From Balneolaceae bacterium (GTDB lineage Bacteria > Bacteroidota > Rhodothermia > Balneolales > Balneolaceae): a stretch of DNA of 52,538 bases. Positions 28,901 through 37,570 of the stretch are shown here, piece after piece. Below the pieces are notes generated by a model. That model was not told where the DNA came from, made no database searches, and worked only from the letters and a program-made list of their open reading frames with translations. Made by a program: the position numbers and the translations under genes. Positions within the stretch are counted from its first letter, which is position 1, and every line of letters starts with the position of its first letter. Location: NCBI GenBank assembly GCA_007693745.1, contig REDA01000007.1:1-52538 (forward strand), read 5' to 3'.

Positions 28901-29175
28901 TCCTCAACAATAAACAGATCTCCAGGCTCATTAATGGCATGCGCGCAGAAGGCATGCTCTCTTGGTGTTTGCCTGGTATCGGTTCCCACTCTCGACTTAA
29001 ACCAATGCCGGTCCCTGTCAATCAGGCTCAGCATCGCCATTTTTGTGCCGCAAATTTCGGAGGCAAGCCGGGTCAGAAAGTCATAGTCATTTTCATCCAT
29101 CGTATCCAGAATATGGAGAGAGTCCAGCTCTTTCTGTCTTTCCTCTTCGTTAGAAGGCAGCGGTGGCTTCTTCAT
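25924..29175 (-). CDS. Soluble hybrid sensor histidine kinase (GAF-PAS-GAF-GAF-HK-REC)
   Basis: This 1083-residue protein has no membrane segment, so it should sense cytoplasmic signals. In order: a GAF domain (about 20-165; [21 protein letters not shown]), a PAS domain (about 185-310), two further GAF domains (about 320-480 and 490-660), HisKA with His685 in [15 protein letters not shown], a HATPase domain ([31 protein letters not shown]), and a C-terminal receiver with Asp1006 in [13 protein letters not shown] and lysine in FLIKPVE. There is no output domain, so a separate Hpt or regulator is expected. It is divergent from the CoA-transferase gene across a 424 bp gap. Confidence 0.93.
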   Translation of the reverse strand: MKKPPLPSNEEERQKELDSLHILDTMDENDYDFLTRLASEICGTKMAMLSLIDRDRHWFKSRVGTDTRQTPREHAFCAHAINEPGDLFIVEDARSDPRFHDNPLVSGEPGIIFYAGTPLVTERGHALGVLCAVDDTPRKLTVVQKESLTALGRQTVKLLELRRKTMEAAEIIQELEKQKSHADALAEQYRKLVDSEHIFIVKTDLKGRYTYINDYFRKQFNINEERGELSLHSILKGDWDKCHKVVEQCLKTPEVRYPVTLKKPDGEGGFFSTYWEFSAICNTDGEPEELLCIGFDITDKKAVEHSLHQQMQFQELLLEISTDFINIALDALDEKIHKALMKMCRFVEADRAYIFDYDFVKNTTNNTYEWCEEGISPEIDNLQCVPLEYIPQSVNQHERGFPFYVPNVQELEDDGEGGLKSILEPQGIKSLITVPMLSEGLLLGFVGFDSVKNYHFYSESEKALLTLFSEMLVNIFNRISQVERLKYHERMIKAISGSATELLSNQNLIFAITNALQLLAKVVESDQAFYFSIEAEKDEIYCSHEIEVFIDGRPPEFKKEGLQNLPVPLFGVYGEKILSGKSFQGHVKEMEQGSPLHNIMESQGVGSYLFIPVSFESDVRSFLGFETLHSERYWDETELELLSGFAGNIGIAAHRKELETELVHAKEKADSASAAKSEFLAKMSHEIRTPLNGVLGFLELLENTDLTENQREFVSNSRQSGRSLLSVINDVLDFSKIEAGRMELEWIPVNIADLVEQTADIVKHRAFSKNLELLINIEPGIPEYAIADPLRLKQILLNLLSNAVKFTKEGEVEIRVTFKKSSENSGSYRFEIRDTGIGMSREQLEKLFTPFMQGDNSTTRLYGGSGLGLVISSSLAKKMNTVIEVHSEPGVGSLFGFTIEAELVMDPELISGLEEIEKSTRNVPVPGGPVTKKETGLSNAIINTEPESGHKETPVILIVEDVPLNRLLVRSLLKGIVPDVIIIEAENGEEAVQKCEQEQPDLILMDIHMPVMDGLEATRTIRELQCGRKGVPIVALTAAVMEEDKQKCLDAGMNGFLIKPVESDALRQTVGHILQKRAETKGE

Positions 29176-29391
29176 TTTTTTTTAAATTTACCTCAGTGTC
29201 AGATTCGATGACATCGGACCGTTCCCCGAAACAGTTGTACTGCTTCAAGGAATGATAATGAACAGTTTAAACGCTTTCAGCCCGGGACCTCTTTAATTCT
29301 GAATTTTATCGTAAAATTTTAATCAGAATGATCGTAACTTCCAAAAAATATGAATGAAATAGTGATACTTTTTTTCTTTTATTAACAGCAA

Positions 29392-29531
29392 GGGGGTTTT
29401 GAAAAACCAGGAAATTTGTTCAAGATCAAGGCGGAAGCTACTTTAAAACCGCAGCTTATTAAGCATACGTGAGGATTTTAAAGTTGCGACAACAAAGATA
29501 TCGGGCAAATGAACAGTTTTTCAAAGTCCCC
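29392..29531. repeat. Dispersed inverted-repeat element, copy D
   Basis: The left end GGGGGTTTTGAAAAACC and right end CAGTTTTTCAAAGTCCCC are imperfect inverted complements. The core TTGTTCAAGATCAAGGCGG, AAAACCGCAGC, ACGTGAGGATTTTAAA and TTGCGACAACAAAG match the other copies well. It occupies the middle of the 424 bp gap (29176-29599) between the hybrid kinase and the CoA-transferase, ending 68 bp before the latter. The rest of the gap is AT-rich and holds no gene. Confidence 0.8.
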
Positions 29532-29599
29532 GACAAGAGAATGTCTTCCATCTCCAAATCATTGGAGAATAATCATTTAAAGAAAGCATAAAGCATTTT

Positions 29600-30871
29600 A
29601 TGAAAATCATCACAGCCGGAGAGGCATTGAATAAAATCAAGCCGAACGACAATATCTATGTTCATACCGCGTCGGCGGCTCCGCAAACTTTGGTGAAGGC
29701 GCTCACCGCCCGCTATAAGGAACTGAGCAATATTACCTTATACCACCTCCATACCGAAGGAGAGGCCCCCTATACGGAGCCGCAGTACCGTGATACATTC
29801 AGAACACAATCCTTCTTTGCCGGGGCAAACGTAAGAAGAGCCATCCGGGATGGAGAGGCGGATTATATCCCCGTTTTTTTAAGTGAAGTACCCGGGCTCT
29901 TCAACAAAAAGATTATCCACCTGAATGTAGCACTTATGAATGTGAGTCCGCCGGATAAACACGGCTTCTGCTCTCTTGGCGTCTCTGTGGATGCCTCTAA
30001 AGCTGCTGCCCTCAATGCAGATCTGGTGATTGCCCAAATTAATCCTCACATGCCCAGAACACACGGCGACGGGATCATCCACAGTAATCAGATCGATTTC
30101 GGCGTGGAGGTAAACGATCCGCTGCCCGAACACTACCCTTCCAAATTGTCAGATATTGAACTGCGTATCGGAGAGCATGTAGCTGCCCTTGTTGAAGATG
30201 GAGCCACTTTACAACTTGGTATCGGTTCGATTCCGGACGCTGTACTCTCTTCACTCACAAACCATAAAAACCTCGGTGTGCATACAGAGATGTTTTCGGA
30301 TGGATTGATACCGCTGATAGAATCGGGTGTGGTCAACAACTCCCTGAAACGAATTCATCCAAACCGTACCGTCTCCTCTTTTTTGGTAGGCTCACGAAAG
30401 CTGTACGATTTTGTTGACGACAATCCAAATATTGCCATGCTCGATTGCGCCTACGTGAATGACACAGCTGTGATCCGAAGAAACCCGAAGGTGACTGCCA
30501 TCAACAGTGCCATTGAAATCGACCTTACCGGCCAGGTATGTGCCGACTCCATTGGCACCAGGCACTACTCAGGTGTGGGTGGCCAAATGGATTTTATCCG
30601 TGGTGCTTCACTTTCCGATGGCGGAAAACCTGTAATTGCCATACCTTCACAGACCCGTAAGGGTCAGTCGCGTATTGTTCCATTCTTGAAACAGGGTGCG
30701 GGTGTGGTCACGACAAGAGCCCACGTACAGTATATCGCAACAGAATTCGGAGTCGCGTTTCTCTATGGAAAATCTCTGCGTGAGCGCGCGAAAGCGCTGA
30801 TTGCCATCGCTCATCCTGATAATCAGGAAGAGTTGGAAAAAGCTGCGTTTGAACGGTTTAATTTTATTTAG
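29600..30871 (+). CDS. Acetyl-CoA hydrolase/4-hydroxybutyrate CoA-transferase family protein
   Basis: This 423-residue family I CoA-transferase starts ITAGEALNKIKPNDNIYVH, as in 4-hydroxybutyrate CoA-transferases. Glu230 in GVHTEMFSDG is the expected residue that forms the glutamyl-CoA intermediate, and GVGGQMDFIRGA is the CoA-binding loop. The family exchanges CoA between acetyl-CoA and short acids such as 4-hydroxybutyrate, succinate or butyrate; which one is used here is not shown by the sequence. A degenerate AAA+-like gene follows after 36 bp and is probably co-transcribed. Confidence 0.88.
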   Translation: MKIITAGEALNKIKPNDNIYVHTASAAPQTLVKALTARYKELSNITLYHLHTEGEAPYTEPQYRDTFRTQSFFAGANVRRAIRDGEADYIPVFLSEVPGLFNKKIIHLNVALMNVSPPDKHGFCSLGVSVDASKAAALNADLVIAQINPHMPRTHGDGIIHSNQIDFGVEVNDPLPEHYPSKLSDIELRIGEHVAALVEDGATLQLGIGSIPDAVLSSLTNHKNLGVHTEMFSDGLIPLIESGVVNNSLKRIHPNRTVSSFLVGSRKLYDFVDDNPNIAMLDCAYVNDTAVIRRNPKVTAINSAIEIDLTGQVCADSIGTRHYSGVGGQMDFIRGASLSDGGKPVIAIPSQTRKGQSRIVPFLKQGAGVVTTRAHVQYIATEFGVAFLYGKSLRERAKALIAIAHPDNQEELEKAAFERFNFI

Positions 30872-30907
30872 AAAAAGTTTCAGAAACCCTTTAATTTTTC
30901 TCGTTAT

Positions 30908-31492
30908 ATGAAAGCTAACGCTGAGTCGCATATTTTTAATTCTGTAAATAAAACTCAGATGGCCGGGCTTCTTGACAGGCTCAGTCAGATTGATCTCACC
31001 TCATCTCACTACATGATGGTGCTCGCAGGACCCAATCAGGCTCTCAAAAATGAGTTTCTGAAAAACATATCAGCTCTTCTTGGCGATTTTTCTGAAATAG
31101 ATCTCCGGTCAATTATCAGCATTGATGAGGAGGAATCAAAACGGAAAACAGACAGCTTTTTTAAAGCAATAAGTAAAAGTGAAAGAAATATTCTCCTGAG
31201 AAACGGCGACGTGCTGGCAGGTGAGTACACCGGATTTACCTACTCAAATGTACGCTATGCCACACCTCAGGAGAAGTATCTGCTGAAAAGAATTAAAGGG
31301 AGCGAAAAATTCTTTATCCTCGATCTGAAGGAGACAGAGAATATTGACATGACACTCAGGCGTTTTGCCCAGTCAGCTATCCTCTTTACAGCTCCAACAT
31401 CTCTTTTGGGCCGTCTCTTCTGGGCTCTGAAAAGTATCCGCCTTAACGGCCACACCTTTATCAATAAACGCAAAAGCGTGCAACTTGTTTAA
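30908..31492 (+). CDS. Degenerate AAA+-like protein, probably without ATPase activity
   Basis: This 194-residue cytoplasmic protein has no family I can name for sure. Its pattern follows an AAA+ core of the CbxX/FtsH-like type. GPNQALKN (41-48) sits where Walker A GPPGTGKT belongs and keeps the Lys but loses the glycines. EIDLRSIIS (63-71) matches the strand after Walker A. ILLRNGDVLAG (95-105) sits at Walker B, with RN replacing DE. FFILDLK (135-141) sits at sensor 1, with Lys for Asn. NIDMTLRRF (145-153) and FTAP match the arginine-finger region. I infer a pseudo-ATPase, perhaps a binding or regulatory partner. It follows the CoA-transferase gene by 36 bp. Confidence 0.55.
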   Translation: MKANAESHIFNSVNKTQMAGLLDRLSQIDLTSSHYMMVLAGPNQALKNEFLKNISALLGDFSEIDLRSIISIDEEESKRKTDSFFKAISKSERNILLRNGDVLAGEYTGFTYSNVRYATPQEKYLLKRIKGSEKFFILDLKETENIDMTLRRFAQSAILFTAPTSLLGRLFWALKSIRLNGHTFINKRKSVQLV

Positions 31493-31512
31493 GGGATCTG
31501 CTCCCTGCCCGC

Positions 31513-32007
31513 TTAAACAGTTACCTTGCTCTCCTGTCGCGGATCCAGATCGTACAGAGAGGAGGCTGTAGCCTGAATCGTTTTGTACCAGATATTCCCG
31601 AACTTGTCATTGATTTCATAGTAGTCTGAGAAATCCGGTTTACGAAGCTGCATTTTCCACTCCTGGTTTTTTGCCTTGAAAACAGGATCTACATGAAGAA
31701 GTTCATGATACAGCAGCATCTTACGGGTATCTTTATCCAGCATATCCCATAACTCTCCGGACACCTCGATCAGATAGTCGTGTCCCGAGTAGTATTTCAC
31801 TTCACGGGTCGCTTTCATGCATTTGGCGGCTTTCAGTTTTGAGATATTGGGATAAACAAGCAGGTATCCGATCTGTGCCGGACCCAGGTTGATTTTGTGG
31901 GTTTCAATAAGTTCCTGTGCAAGTTGCTGAAGTTCAGGAGATTCAATCAGCTCTTTTTCTGTTAATCGTATATCACCTCTCGGCTCTAAAAAATCATTTT
32001 CTGCCAT
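31513..32007 (-). CDS. Putative metallopeptidase (phage_metallopep-like)
   Basis: This is a 164-residue cytoplasmic protein with a single zinc-peptidase type motif, YHELLHVDP (HExxH), preceded by LDKDTRKML, the order seen in the small putative phage metallopeptidase family also found in host chromosomes. A third ligand is not certain; Asp in HVD or a later acidic residue could serve. Other marks are a conserved N-terminal LGPAQIGYLLVYP and a KCMKATREVKYYSGHDYLIEV-type core. No phage genes are near. Substrate and role are unknown. Confidence 0.65.
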   Translation of the reverse strand: MAENDFLEPRGDIRLTEKELIESPELQQLAQELIETHKINLGPAQIGYLLVYPNISKLKAAKCMKATREVKYYSGHDYLIEVSGELWDMLDKDTRKMLLYHELLHVDPVFKAKNQEWKMQLRKPDFSDYYEINDKFGNIWYKTIQATASSLYDLDPRQESKVTV

Positions 32008-32223
32008 AGCGTTGGGTATCTTTTTCTATTCTGTAGTTGTGTGAATAAGCGTGTGGTTCATGTCCAGCTGTAATTCTCCTTCAGGAGCCGTATAGAATAA
32101 CCTGCCTTGTCTGGCGGCTTTTTCCAATCATTTGCGGCTTGCTGCGGATTTGCAGCGGGATAAATAAAAGAGGATAAAAAAACGTGTGCTGAAGATACAA
32201 ATATTCCCGGCAAGAGATACTTT

Positions 32224-32976
32224 TTATCCCATAACTTCTTCCGGTGTAACACCCCTCCACTCCGCAAGTTCTACTGCAATGCACTGCCGAACTCTCTCCA
32301 TCAGCTCGCCTGCCTGCGATATCTCCAGCCCCCTGGTATCAACCGGTTCAAGAACCTTGAGCTTTACATACACATCCGGTTCAAATCGCCAGGATTTTTT
32401 TGGAAGGCACTGCTGAGTACCATCGATGACAAGGGGTAGTACAGGAACACCCTCCCGTATGGCAAGATCAAACGCGCCGGAAGCGAATCTGTTCAATTTC
32501 CCGCTTTTTGAACGGGTCCCTTCCGGGAAAAAAATGACCGACATATTTCTGTTCAGATAGAAAGAGCAGCGCTTGAATACCCCTGCTCTGTTCCCCCCTT
32601 TTTTCCTGTTAACAGGTATATCCCCGGCAAGCTTCAGCATCCTGCCGAGCAGTGGCAGATCGAACAACTCCTTTTTCGCGATCCACTTCATCTCCCACGG
32701 AAGATTCGAAATCACAGGGATATCTGCATTGGAGAGATGATTGCTCACAATCACATAAGGGTTGCGCACATTGAGTGAAGTTCTCCCCTCTATGGCAATA
32801 TTCCAGTTTGGATTCAGCTTCGTGATGGCCAAACCGAGTCTTCTGAACATTCGCCCCGTCCTGTACCGAACCGAATCCCTGTCAAAAAGACGGGTTACGA
32901 ACAAGAGAGGAACCCACATTAAAACAAGAAGAATAATTCCGCTCCAGATCAGAATTGAACCGAGAAACTGCTTCAT
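32224..32976 (-). CDS. plsC: 1-Acyl-sn-glycerol-3-phosphate acyltransferase (PlsC family)
   Basis: This 250-residue membrane-associated acyltransferase makes phosphatidate from lysophosphatidate. It has an N-terminal hydrophobic segment (ILIWSGIILLVLMWVPLLF), block I VSNHLSNADIPVI (HxxxxD), block II-III around GDIPVNRKKGGNRAG and FFPEGTRSKSGKL, and block IV VLPLVIDGT. The gene ends 3 bp after the rhlE end is approached from the other side: its start is only 3 bp past the rhlE stop on the same strand, so the two are probably co-transcribed (rhlE first). The 216 bp downstream hold no supported gene. Confidence 0.9.
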   Translation of the reverse strand: MKQFLGSILIWSGIILLVLMWVPLLFVTRLFDRDSVRYRTGRMFRRLGLAITKLNPNWNIAIEGRTSLNVRNPYVIVSNHLSNADIPVISNLPWEMKWIAKKELFDLPLLGRMLKLAGDIPVNRKKGGNRAGVFKRCSFYLNRNMSVIFFPEGTRSKSGKLNRFASGAFDLAIREGVPVLPLVIDGTQQCLPKKSWRFEPDVYVKLKVLEPVDTRGLEISQAGELMERVRQCIAVELAEWRGVTPEEVMG

Positions 32977-32979
32977 CTT

Positions 32980-34581
32980 TTATTGGCTTCTGAATCGCGG
33001 TATGTAGCTTTTTATGAGACCAAATAAGCCCTTGGATGGTTTTCTTGTCCTCTTGTTTCTGGATACCGCTTTCTCAATCACCGGTGGTATGATTACACTT
33101 CTCGGAGCAGACCTGACCACAGCCGGCTGCGCGCTCACATCAGAAGGTTTGCCCTGCTCTTTTTTACCCCTGCTCTTCTCTCTCTTATCCTCCTTGCCGC
33201 GATTCCGGGCAAGAGCCGGATCCTCATCACTTTTGGCAGCAACCTGATGCCTGCCGCTGTCTGAAGAGCCCTCCGTCTGGTGATCCGTTACTGTTTTCTT
33301 TTCATTTCGTCCGGCAGAACGCTTATCCTGAACTTTTGAGTGTTTTCCACCCTTTCTGGAGCTGGAATCTCCGCGATTCGGACTGCTCTTTTCCTCATGT
33401 GACGTCTCCCTTGCAACTTCACTTGCAGAACCGAACCCGGATTCCCAGGAGAAACCGGATTTTTCATCAAACTCTGAGGGCACCTCAATATTTTTAATAC
33501 TGTTCCCTTTAATCGACAATATCTCCTGAAACGTACGGCTGTCTCTTCTTGTCGCAAAAGTAATGGCGATACCACTCTTGTCATACCTTCCCGTCCGCCC
33601 GATCCGGTGGATATAGTCATCCGTGTTGTTGGGTACATCATAATTGATAATGATCGACACACCCTTGATATCGATTCCGCGAGCCAGAACATCCGTTGCG
33701 ACAATCACAGGAACCTGCCCGTTCTTGAATGCATTCAATGCGCGGTTTCTTTCATCCTGCGTACGATCCCCATGAATACTCTCTGCCTTGATGCCTTCCT
33801 TTTTCAGTAACCGCTGCAGTTCATCCGTTCCTTTCTTGGTAGAGGTAAATATGATGCAGGATTCCCATTTCAGTTCCTTGAAAATCATCTTGACCAGCGG
33901 AATTTTTTGCTGACTCAGCAGTGTGTAGCCTCTCTGCTCCACCTGTTGTGATGGTTTCGATCTCTCGATCTCCACACTTTCAGGATTTTTCATGATTGAA
34001 GCCGACAATTTCTGAATTTCAACGGGCATCGTTGCAGAGAAGAGCAGTGTCTGGCGATTCTCTGGCAGCCAGGAGATAATCTTTTTCATATCTGGCAGAA
34101 AACCCATATCCAGCATTCTGTCCGCTTCATCCAGTACAAGAAATTCCAGCCTGGAGAAATCTATGCTCACCACTTTATTCTGATCTATCAACCGGCCCGG
34201 AGTTGCTACAATGATATCCACACCAGCCTTCAGCGCTTTAGCCTGAACAGAGAAATCACTTCCTCCGATTACCGTTGCAGATGAAATACCGGAATGATAC
34301 CCGATTGCGAATATCTCCTGATCAATCTGAGTAGCCAACTCTCTTGTGGGACTCAGGATCAGAGCTTTCACTCCCTCTCTGTCACTGTTGATGATCCTCT
34401 CCATTAACGGAATGACAAACGCACCCGTTTTTCCCGTTCCGGTCTGAGCTGTGCTGATTAAATCTTTACCCTCCAGTACGATCGGGATGGATTGCTTTTG
34501 TACCGGTGTCGGCTCCCTGAAGTTTACATCATTGAGTCCGGCCAGGAGTGAATCGGACAGAGAAAAGTCACTGAATTTCAA
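32980..34581 (-). CDS. rhlE: DEAD-box RNA helicase (RhlE type)
   Basis: This 533-residue helicase has all core motifs: Q motif near PTPVQKQSIP, STAQTGTGKTGAF (I), PTRELATQI (Ia), VLDEADRML (II), FSATMP (III), FTSTKKGT (IV), VATDVLARGID (V) and HRIGRTGR (VI). After residue about 370 comes a long, low-complexity, Lys/Arg/Ser-rich tail, probably for RNA or ribosome contact, ending in a basic RTRKPSKGLFGLIKSYIPRF segment. The first codon is TTG: an in-frame stop lies three codons upstream and no earlier ATG exists, while MKFSDFSLSDSLL fits the family N-terminus. Likely roles are ribosome assembly or RNA turnover in the cold. Confidence 0.93.
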   Translation of the reverse strand: MKFSDFSLSDSLLAGLNDVNFREPTPVQKQSIPIVLEGKDLISTAQTGTGKTGAFVIPLMERIINSDREGVKALILSPTRELATQIDQEIFAIGYHSGISSATVIGGSDFSVQAKALKAGVDIIVATPGRLIDQNKVVSIDFSRLEFLVLDEADRMLDMGFLPDMKKIISWLPENRQTLLFSATMPVEIQKLSASIMKNPESVEIERSKPSQQVEQRGYTLLSQQKIPLVKMIFKELKWESCIIFTSTKKGTDELQRLLKKEGIKAESIHGDRTQDERNRALNAFKNGQVPVIVATDVLARGIDIKGVSIIINYDVPNNTDDYIHRIGRTGRYDKSGIAITFATRRDSRTFQEILSIKGNSIKNIEVPSEFDEKSGFSWESGFGSASEVARETSHEEKSSPNRGDSSSRKGGKHSKVQDKRSAGRNEKKTVTDHQTEGSSDSGRHQVAAKSDEDPALARNRGKEDKREKSRGKKEQGKPSDVSAQPAVVRSAPRSVIIPPVIEKAVSRNKRTRKPSKGLFGLIKSYIPRFRSQ

Positions 34582-34937
34582 ATGGTTTATTTTTAATTAA
34601 GCATTTACTGAATAATCCTTACAATATACGAATTTATACGGTTATTGGTAAGTACTGAAAAACCGGCTTATTTAATTGGAACAGTCAGTAAAAACGGGGC
34701 AAACACTAAACTCATCTCTTTTTCAGAAGTGTATTTCCATTTCAGAAGTGTATTTCCATGAAAACGGAAAAGTGCTCCCGGGGCAGGCTGAACGGCATTT
34801 CCCTGGTGCGTGGTTTATCTGATTCAGCCTGAGTCTTTTCATGATAGAACAACACCCTCATACCGGGAAACTGATAGTTTTATTAGGGCAGAAAATCTGT
34901 TAACTTTCCCGGATTGAATTAAAATCAAACAAATACT
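34582..34937. other. Divergent intergenic region rhlE-FKBP
   Basis: This 356 bp region should hold the promoters of the helicase and FKBP genes. It contains a perfect 19-bp tandem duplication (34722-34759). Otherwise only short frames without family signatures and AT-rich sequence near both ends are seen. Confidence 0.5.
34722..34759. repeat. Perfect 19-bp tandem duplication
   Basis: The unit TTCAGAAGTGTATTTCCAT occurs twice without a gap, at 34722-34740 and 34741-34759. It is noncoding and lies about 180 bp before the FKBP gene start. It looks like a recent slippage or duplication, or a doubled binding site. Confidence 0.9.
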
Positions 34938-35651
34938 ATGAAAATTATTTCCATCCCCCTAATAACAGCGATTCTCTTTGCTGGATTTGCAGTTTCCTGT
35001 AACAGTTCAATTGAATCCAAAAAGACGACACTTACAAGTAAAAGCGATTCACTCAACTATACATTCGGTTTCCTTCAGGGCGGCAGTCTTGTCGCGGAAG
35101 GGATCGAAGATATTGATGTGCGTCAGTATCTGGCCGGATTCAATACCGCACTTGACGGAGATACATCACTGATCAGCGATGCTGCAATGCAGCAACTGAT
35201 TCAATCCTTTTTCCAGGAGCTTCAGGTTGAACAGATGCAGCGGCAGGCCGACGAAGCTGAGGTTAACATCCGACAGGGACAAGCCTTCCTCGAGGAAAAT
35301 CTGCAGAACTCTGATGTCTTCCAAACAGACAGCGGACTTCAGTATCGGGTAATCCGGGAGGGAGACGGTCCTCGCCCGACGGCAACCGATCAGGTGGAAG
35401 TACACTACCGCGGCACCCTGCTTTCCGATGAGGTGTTCGACAGTTCTTACGACCGCGGCGAACCGGTTACATTCCCACTGAACAGAGTAATAAGCGGCTG
35501 GACGGAAGGACTGCAGCTCATGAGCGTTGGTTCCGAGTATCAGTTCTTTATTCCGGCTGACCTTGCCTACGGAAACAACCCGCCTCCGGGCAGCTCGATT
35601 CCTGCAGGAGCCGTGCTTATTTTCGATGTTGAATTACTCGATATCAAATAG
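34938..35651 (+). CDS. FKBP-type peptidyl-prolyl isomerase lipoprotein
   Basis: This 237-residue protein has a lipoprotein signal ending in FAVSCNSS. Residues about 30-120 form the helical FKBP_N dimerisation domain (DSLNYTFGFLQGGSL and a Gln/Glu-rich helix). Residues about 130-237 form the FKBP catalytic domain: QYRVIREGDGPRPTATDQV, VHYRGTLL, VFDSSYDRGEPVTFPLNRVI, GWTEGLQLMSVGSEY, IPADLAYGNNPPPGSSIPAG, LIFDVELL. The Asp, Phe and Tyr residues of the pocket are present. It is a Mip/FklB-type folding helper in the envelope. A long hairpin follows the stop. Confidence 0.92.
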   Translation: MKIISIPLITAILFAGFAVSCNSSIESKKTTLTSKSDSLNYTFGFLQGGSLVAEGIEDIDVRQYLAGFNTALDGDTSLISDAAMQQLIQSFFQELQVEQMQRQADEAEVNIRQGQAFLEENLQNSDVFQTDSGLQYRVIREGDGPRPTATDQVEVHYRGTLLSDEVFDSSYDRGEPVTFPLNRVISGWTEGLQLMSVGSEYQFFIPADLAYGNNPPPGSSIPAGAVLIFDVELLDIK

Positions 35652-35660
35652 AATTTCGCT

Positions 35661-35705
35661 GCAGAAGATCCGTAAACCGTGTAACCGTTTACGGATCCCT
35701 TCTGC
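35661..35705 (+). terminator. Long hairpin between FKBP and queG genes
   Basis: The left arm (35661-35677) pairs with the right arm (35687-35705) over 17 bp with one two-base bulge and a 9-base loop; the loop-side core is ATCCGTAAAC/GTTTACGGAT. There is no T run after it, so it is not a standard intrinsic terminator. It could end the FKBP mRNA with help, protect its 3' end, or act as a small operator. It lies 46 bp before queG. Confidence 0.6.
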
Positions 35706-35750
35706 ACGATCCATCCCCACCTTTTCCACTGTCACAGATACTTAAGGAAC

Positions 35751-36707
35751 ATGAATGTTCAGTCACGATCCGATCTGACTCTTTCTGTGCGGAATAAAGC
35801 CCTGGAACTTGGGTTTGACGCATGCGGATTTGCCCGCGCTGAACCCCTCGACCGGGAAGCATTTCGGCTTGAGAACTGGCTGCAACAAAACCTTCACGGC
35901 TCCATGTCCTGGATGGAGAGGAATTTTGATAAACGTGTCGATCCCACTCTCCTGGTGCCGGGCGCAAAAAGTGTGGTGAGTGTGATCATGGGCTACAGAA
36001 ACGAACTGAATGAACAGAGTGACCTCAGTAATAACGGACCAAAAATTGCCAAATATGCGAGAGGACGCGACTATCACAAGGTTTTTAAAAGGAAACTGAA
36101 AAAGCTGTTTCAGTTTACCGATGAGCTCACCGGGGGTGTGAACGGCCGCTTTTTTGTCGATTCGGCGCCGGTAATGGATAAAGTATGGGCTCAAAGAGCC
36201 GGACTGGGATGGATCGGCAAAAACAGCAATCTTCTCAACAAGAAATTTGGATCCTGGTTTCTGATCGGTGAAATGATTACCGACATTCCTTTTGTCCCCG
36301 ATCTTCCTGTAACAGATCATTGCGGGAGCTGTACACTCTGTATCGATGCATGCCCTACAAATGCCATCCACGAACCCTACCGTGTCGATGCGCGGCGCTG
36401 TATCTCCTATCTGACTATTGAGCTGAAGGAACGCTGCCCGGAGCTTTTTCAGGAGCAGATGAGCGGCTGGATGTTCGGCTGTGATATTTGTCAGGATGTC
36501 TGTCCCTGGAACCGAAAGGCTGATTATGGCACAGATCCCGGGCTGATGCCCAGGCAGGAACTTCTGACCCCTCCGGATGATGGATGGAGCAGAATTACTG
36601 AGGAGCAGTATCTTAAACTCTTTGAAGGTACAGCCGTAAAACGCGCTTCATTCAGTAAGTTTGCCGGGAATGCGCTCATTGCAGAAAAGTCTCTCCCCAC
36701 GAAGTGA
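35751..36707 (+). CDS. queG: Epoxyqueuosine reductase
   Basis: This 318-residue cobalamin- and iron-sulfur enzyme reduces epoxyqueuosine in tRNA to queuosine, the last step. It has the N-terminal QueG domain (FDACGFARAEPLDREAF, SMSWMERNFDKRVDP), PVMDKVWAQRAGLGWIGKN, and two [4Fe-4S] clusters: CGSCTLCIDACPTNAI and CDICQDVCPWN with the intervening RRCISYLTIE. The HEAT-like C-terminal part of longer members is absent, as in many Bacteroidota. queE and queD are about 1 kb downstream on the other strand. Confidence 0.93.
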   Translation: MNVQSRSDLTLSVRNKALELGFDACGFARAEPLDREAFRLENWLQQNLHGSMSWMERNFDKRVDPTLLVPGAKSVVSVIMGYRNELNEQSDLSNNGPKIAKYARGRDYHKVFKRKLKKLFQFTDELTGGVNGRFFVDSAPVMDKVWAQRAGLGWIGKNSNLLNKKFGSWFLIGEMITDIPFVPDLPVTDHCGSCTLCIDACPTNAIHEPYRVDARRCISYLTIELKERCPELFQEQMSGWMFGCDICQDVCPWNRKADYGTDPGLMPRQELLTPPDDGWSRITEEQYLKLFEGTAVKRASFSKFAGNALIAEKSLPTK

Positions 36708-36725
36708 ACCTGTCCCTTCTTTCGC

Positions 36726-37445
36726 TTACATCGGAGCGACTTTGCCTCCCTGAGGCTGCAGAGAGAGCTCTTCTACCACAGACCGCTCACTCAGCGCTGT
36801 GACAGCCAGAATCAGTGAAGCCACATCTTTTGGATCAATCAGCTTTTCAGGACTCATATCCGATTCTGCCCATGAAGTGGAGTGGGTTTGTCCCAGATTG
36901 ATGGCTGTAACCGCAATGTTGCTGTGCATCAGCTCCTGCCGGAGTGAACGAGTGTACCCAAGCAGGGCATGTTTGGCCGCCGCATAGGCACCGCTGTCTC
37001 CAAAGCCTTTCAGCGAAGCCACAGAACAGATGTTCACAATCAACGCCCTGTCGAGCCTGTGCAGTCCCGGTAAAAAACGGTTCGTCACATTCACTGCCGT
37101 ATAGAGATTGGTATCGAGCTGAGCCCTGAATTCCAGTTCACTGGTTTGAGCGAGCGTTTTGTAGAGATAGCTGCCGGCATTGTTCACAATCACTCCCGGT
37201 TCAGGGAACCCCTCCGGTATCACCAGTTGCCCGGTCTCTTCAGCTGAGGTGGCGTCGCATGGCAGAATGTGAACTCTCTCAGCTCCGGCCTGCCGGCACA
37301 GTTTTTCGGTCTCGAGCAGGTTTTGCTCATTTCGCGCCAGCAGTATCAGTGGCCGGTCGGAAGCGCCCGCAAAAGCGAGCGCTATACTTCTGCCAATACC
37401 CTGGCTGGCTCCTGTAATCAGTACCGATGAGTCTTTGTAAATCAT
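36726..37445 (-). CDS. SDR family NAD(P)-dependent oxidoreductase
   Basis: This is a classical short-chain dehydrogenase of about 239 residues: cofactor loop TGASQGIGRS, NNAGSYLY, Ser in NICSVASLKG, and YAAAKHA as catalytic Tyr and Lys. I chose ATG 37445; a three-codon longer form would start with TTG. It resembles the small SDRs annotated as sepiapterin-reductase-like, but the substrate is not readable. It lies between queG and queE, yet nothing links it to queuosine chemistry. It converges with queG with an 18 bp gap. Confidence 0.85.
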   Translation of the reverse strand: MIYKDSSVLITGASQGIGRSIALAFAGASDRPLILLARNEQNLLETEKLCRQAGAERVHILPCDATSAEETGQLVIPEGFPEPGVIVNNAGSYLYKTLAQTSELEFRAQLDTNLYTAVNVTNRFLPGLHRLDRALIVNICSVASLKGFGDSGAYAAAKHALLGYTRSLRQELMHSNIAVTAINLGQTHSTSWAESDMSPEKLIDPKDVASLILAVTALSERSVVEELSLQPQGGKVAPM

Positions 37446-37570
37446 AGAATGCAAAGTGTATAAGAAAGATGAATGAATAGTTTTTTTGGCAAGTGTTCAC
37501 TCAAATTCCGATTTCTGACAACACAACTGCCGGTCGGTATGCCATGGCCGGGGGATCTGAGTTCCGTTTG

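Noticed and set aside
31513-32007. Phage remnant suggested by the phage_metallopep-like gene
   Set aside because: No other phage gene, integrase or att repeat is near, and the family is also chromosomal.
32058-32284. Two short overlapping minus-strand frames between the metallopeptidase and plsC genes
   Set aside because: They overlap each other and the plsC 3' end in other frames, with no recognisable product.
35763-36371. 202-residue minus-strand frame inside queG
   Set aside because: It is antisense to the QueG cluster-binding region and has no recognised domain.
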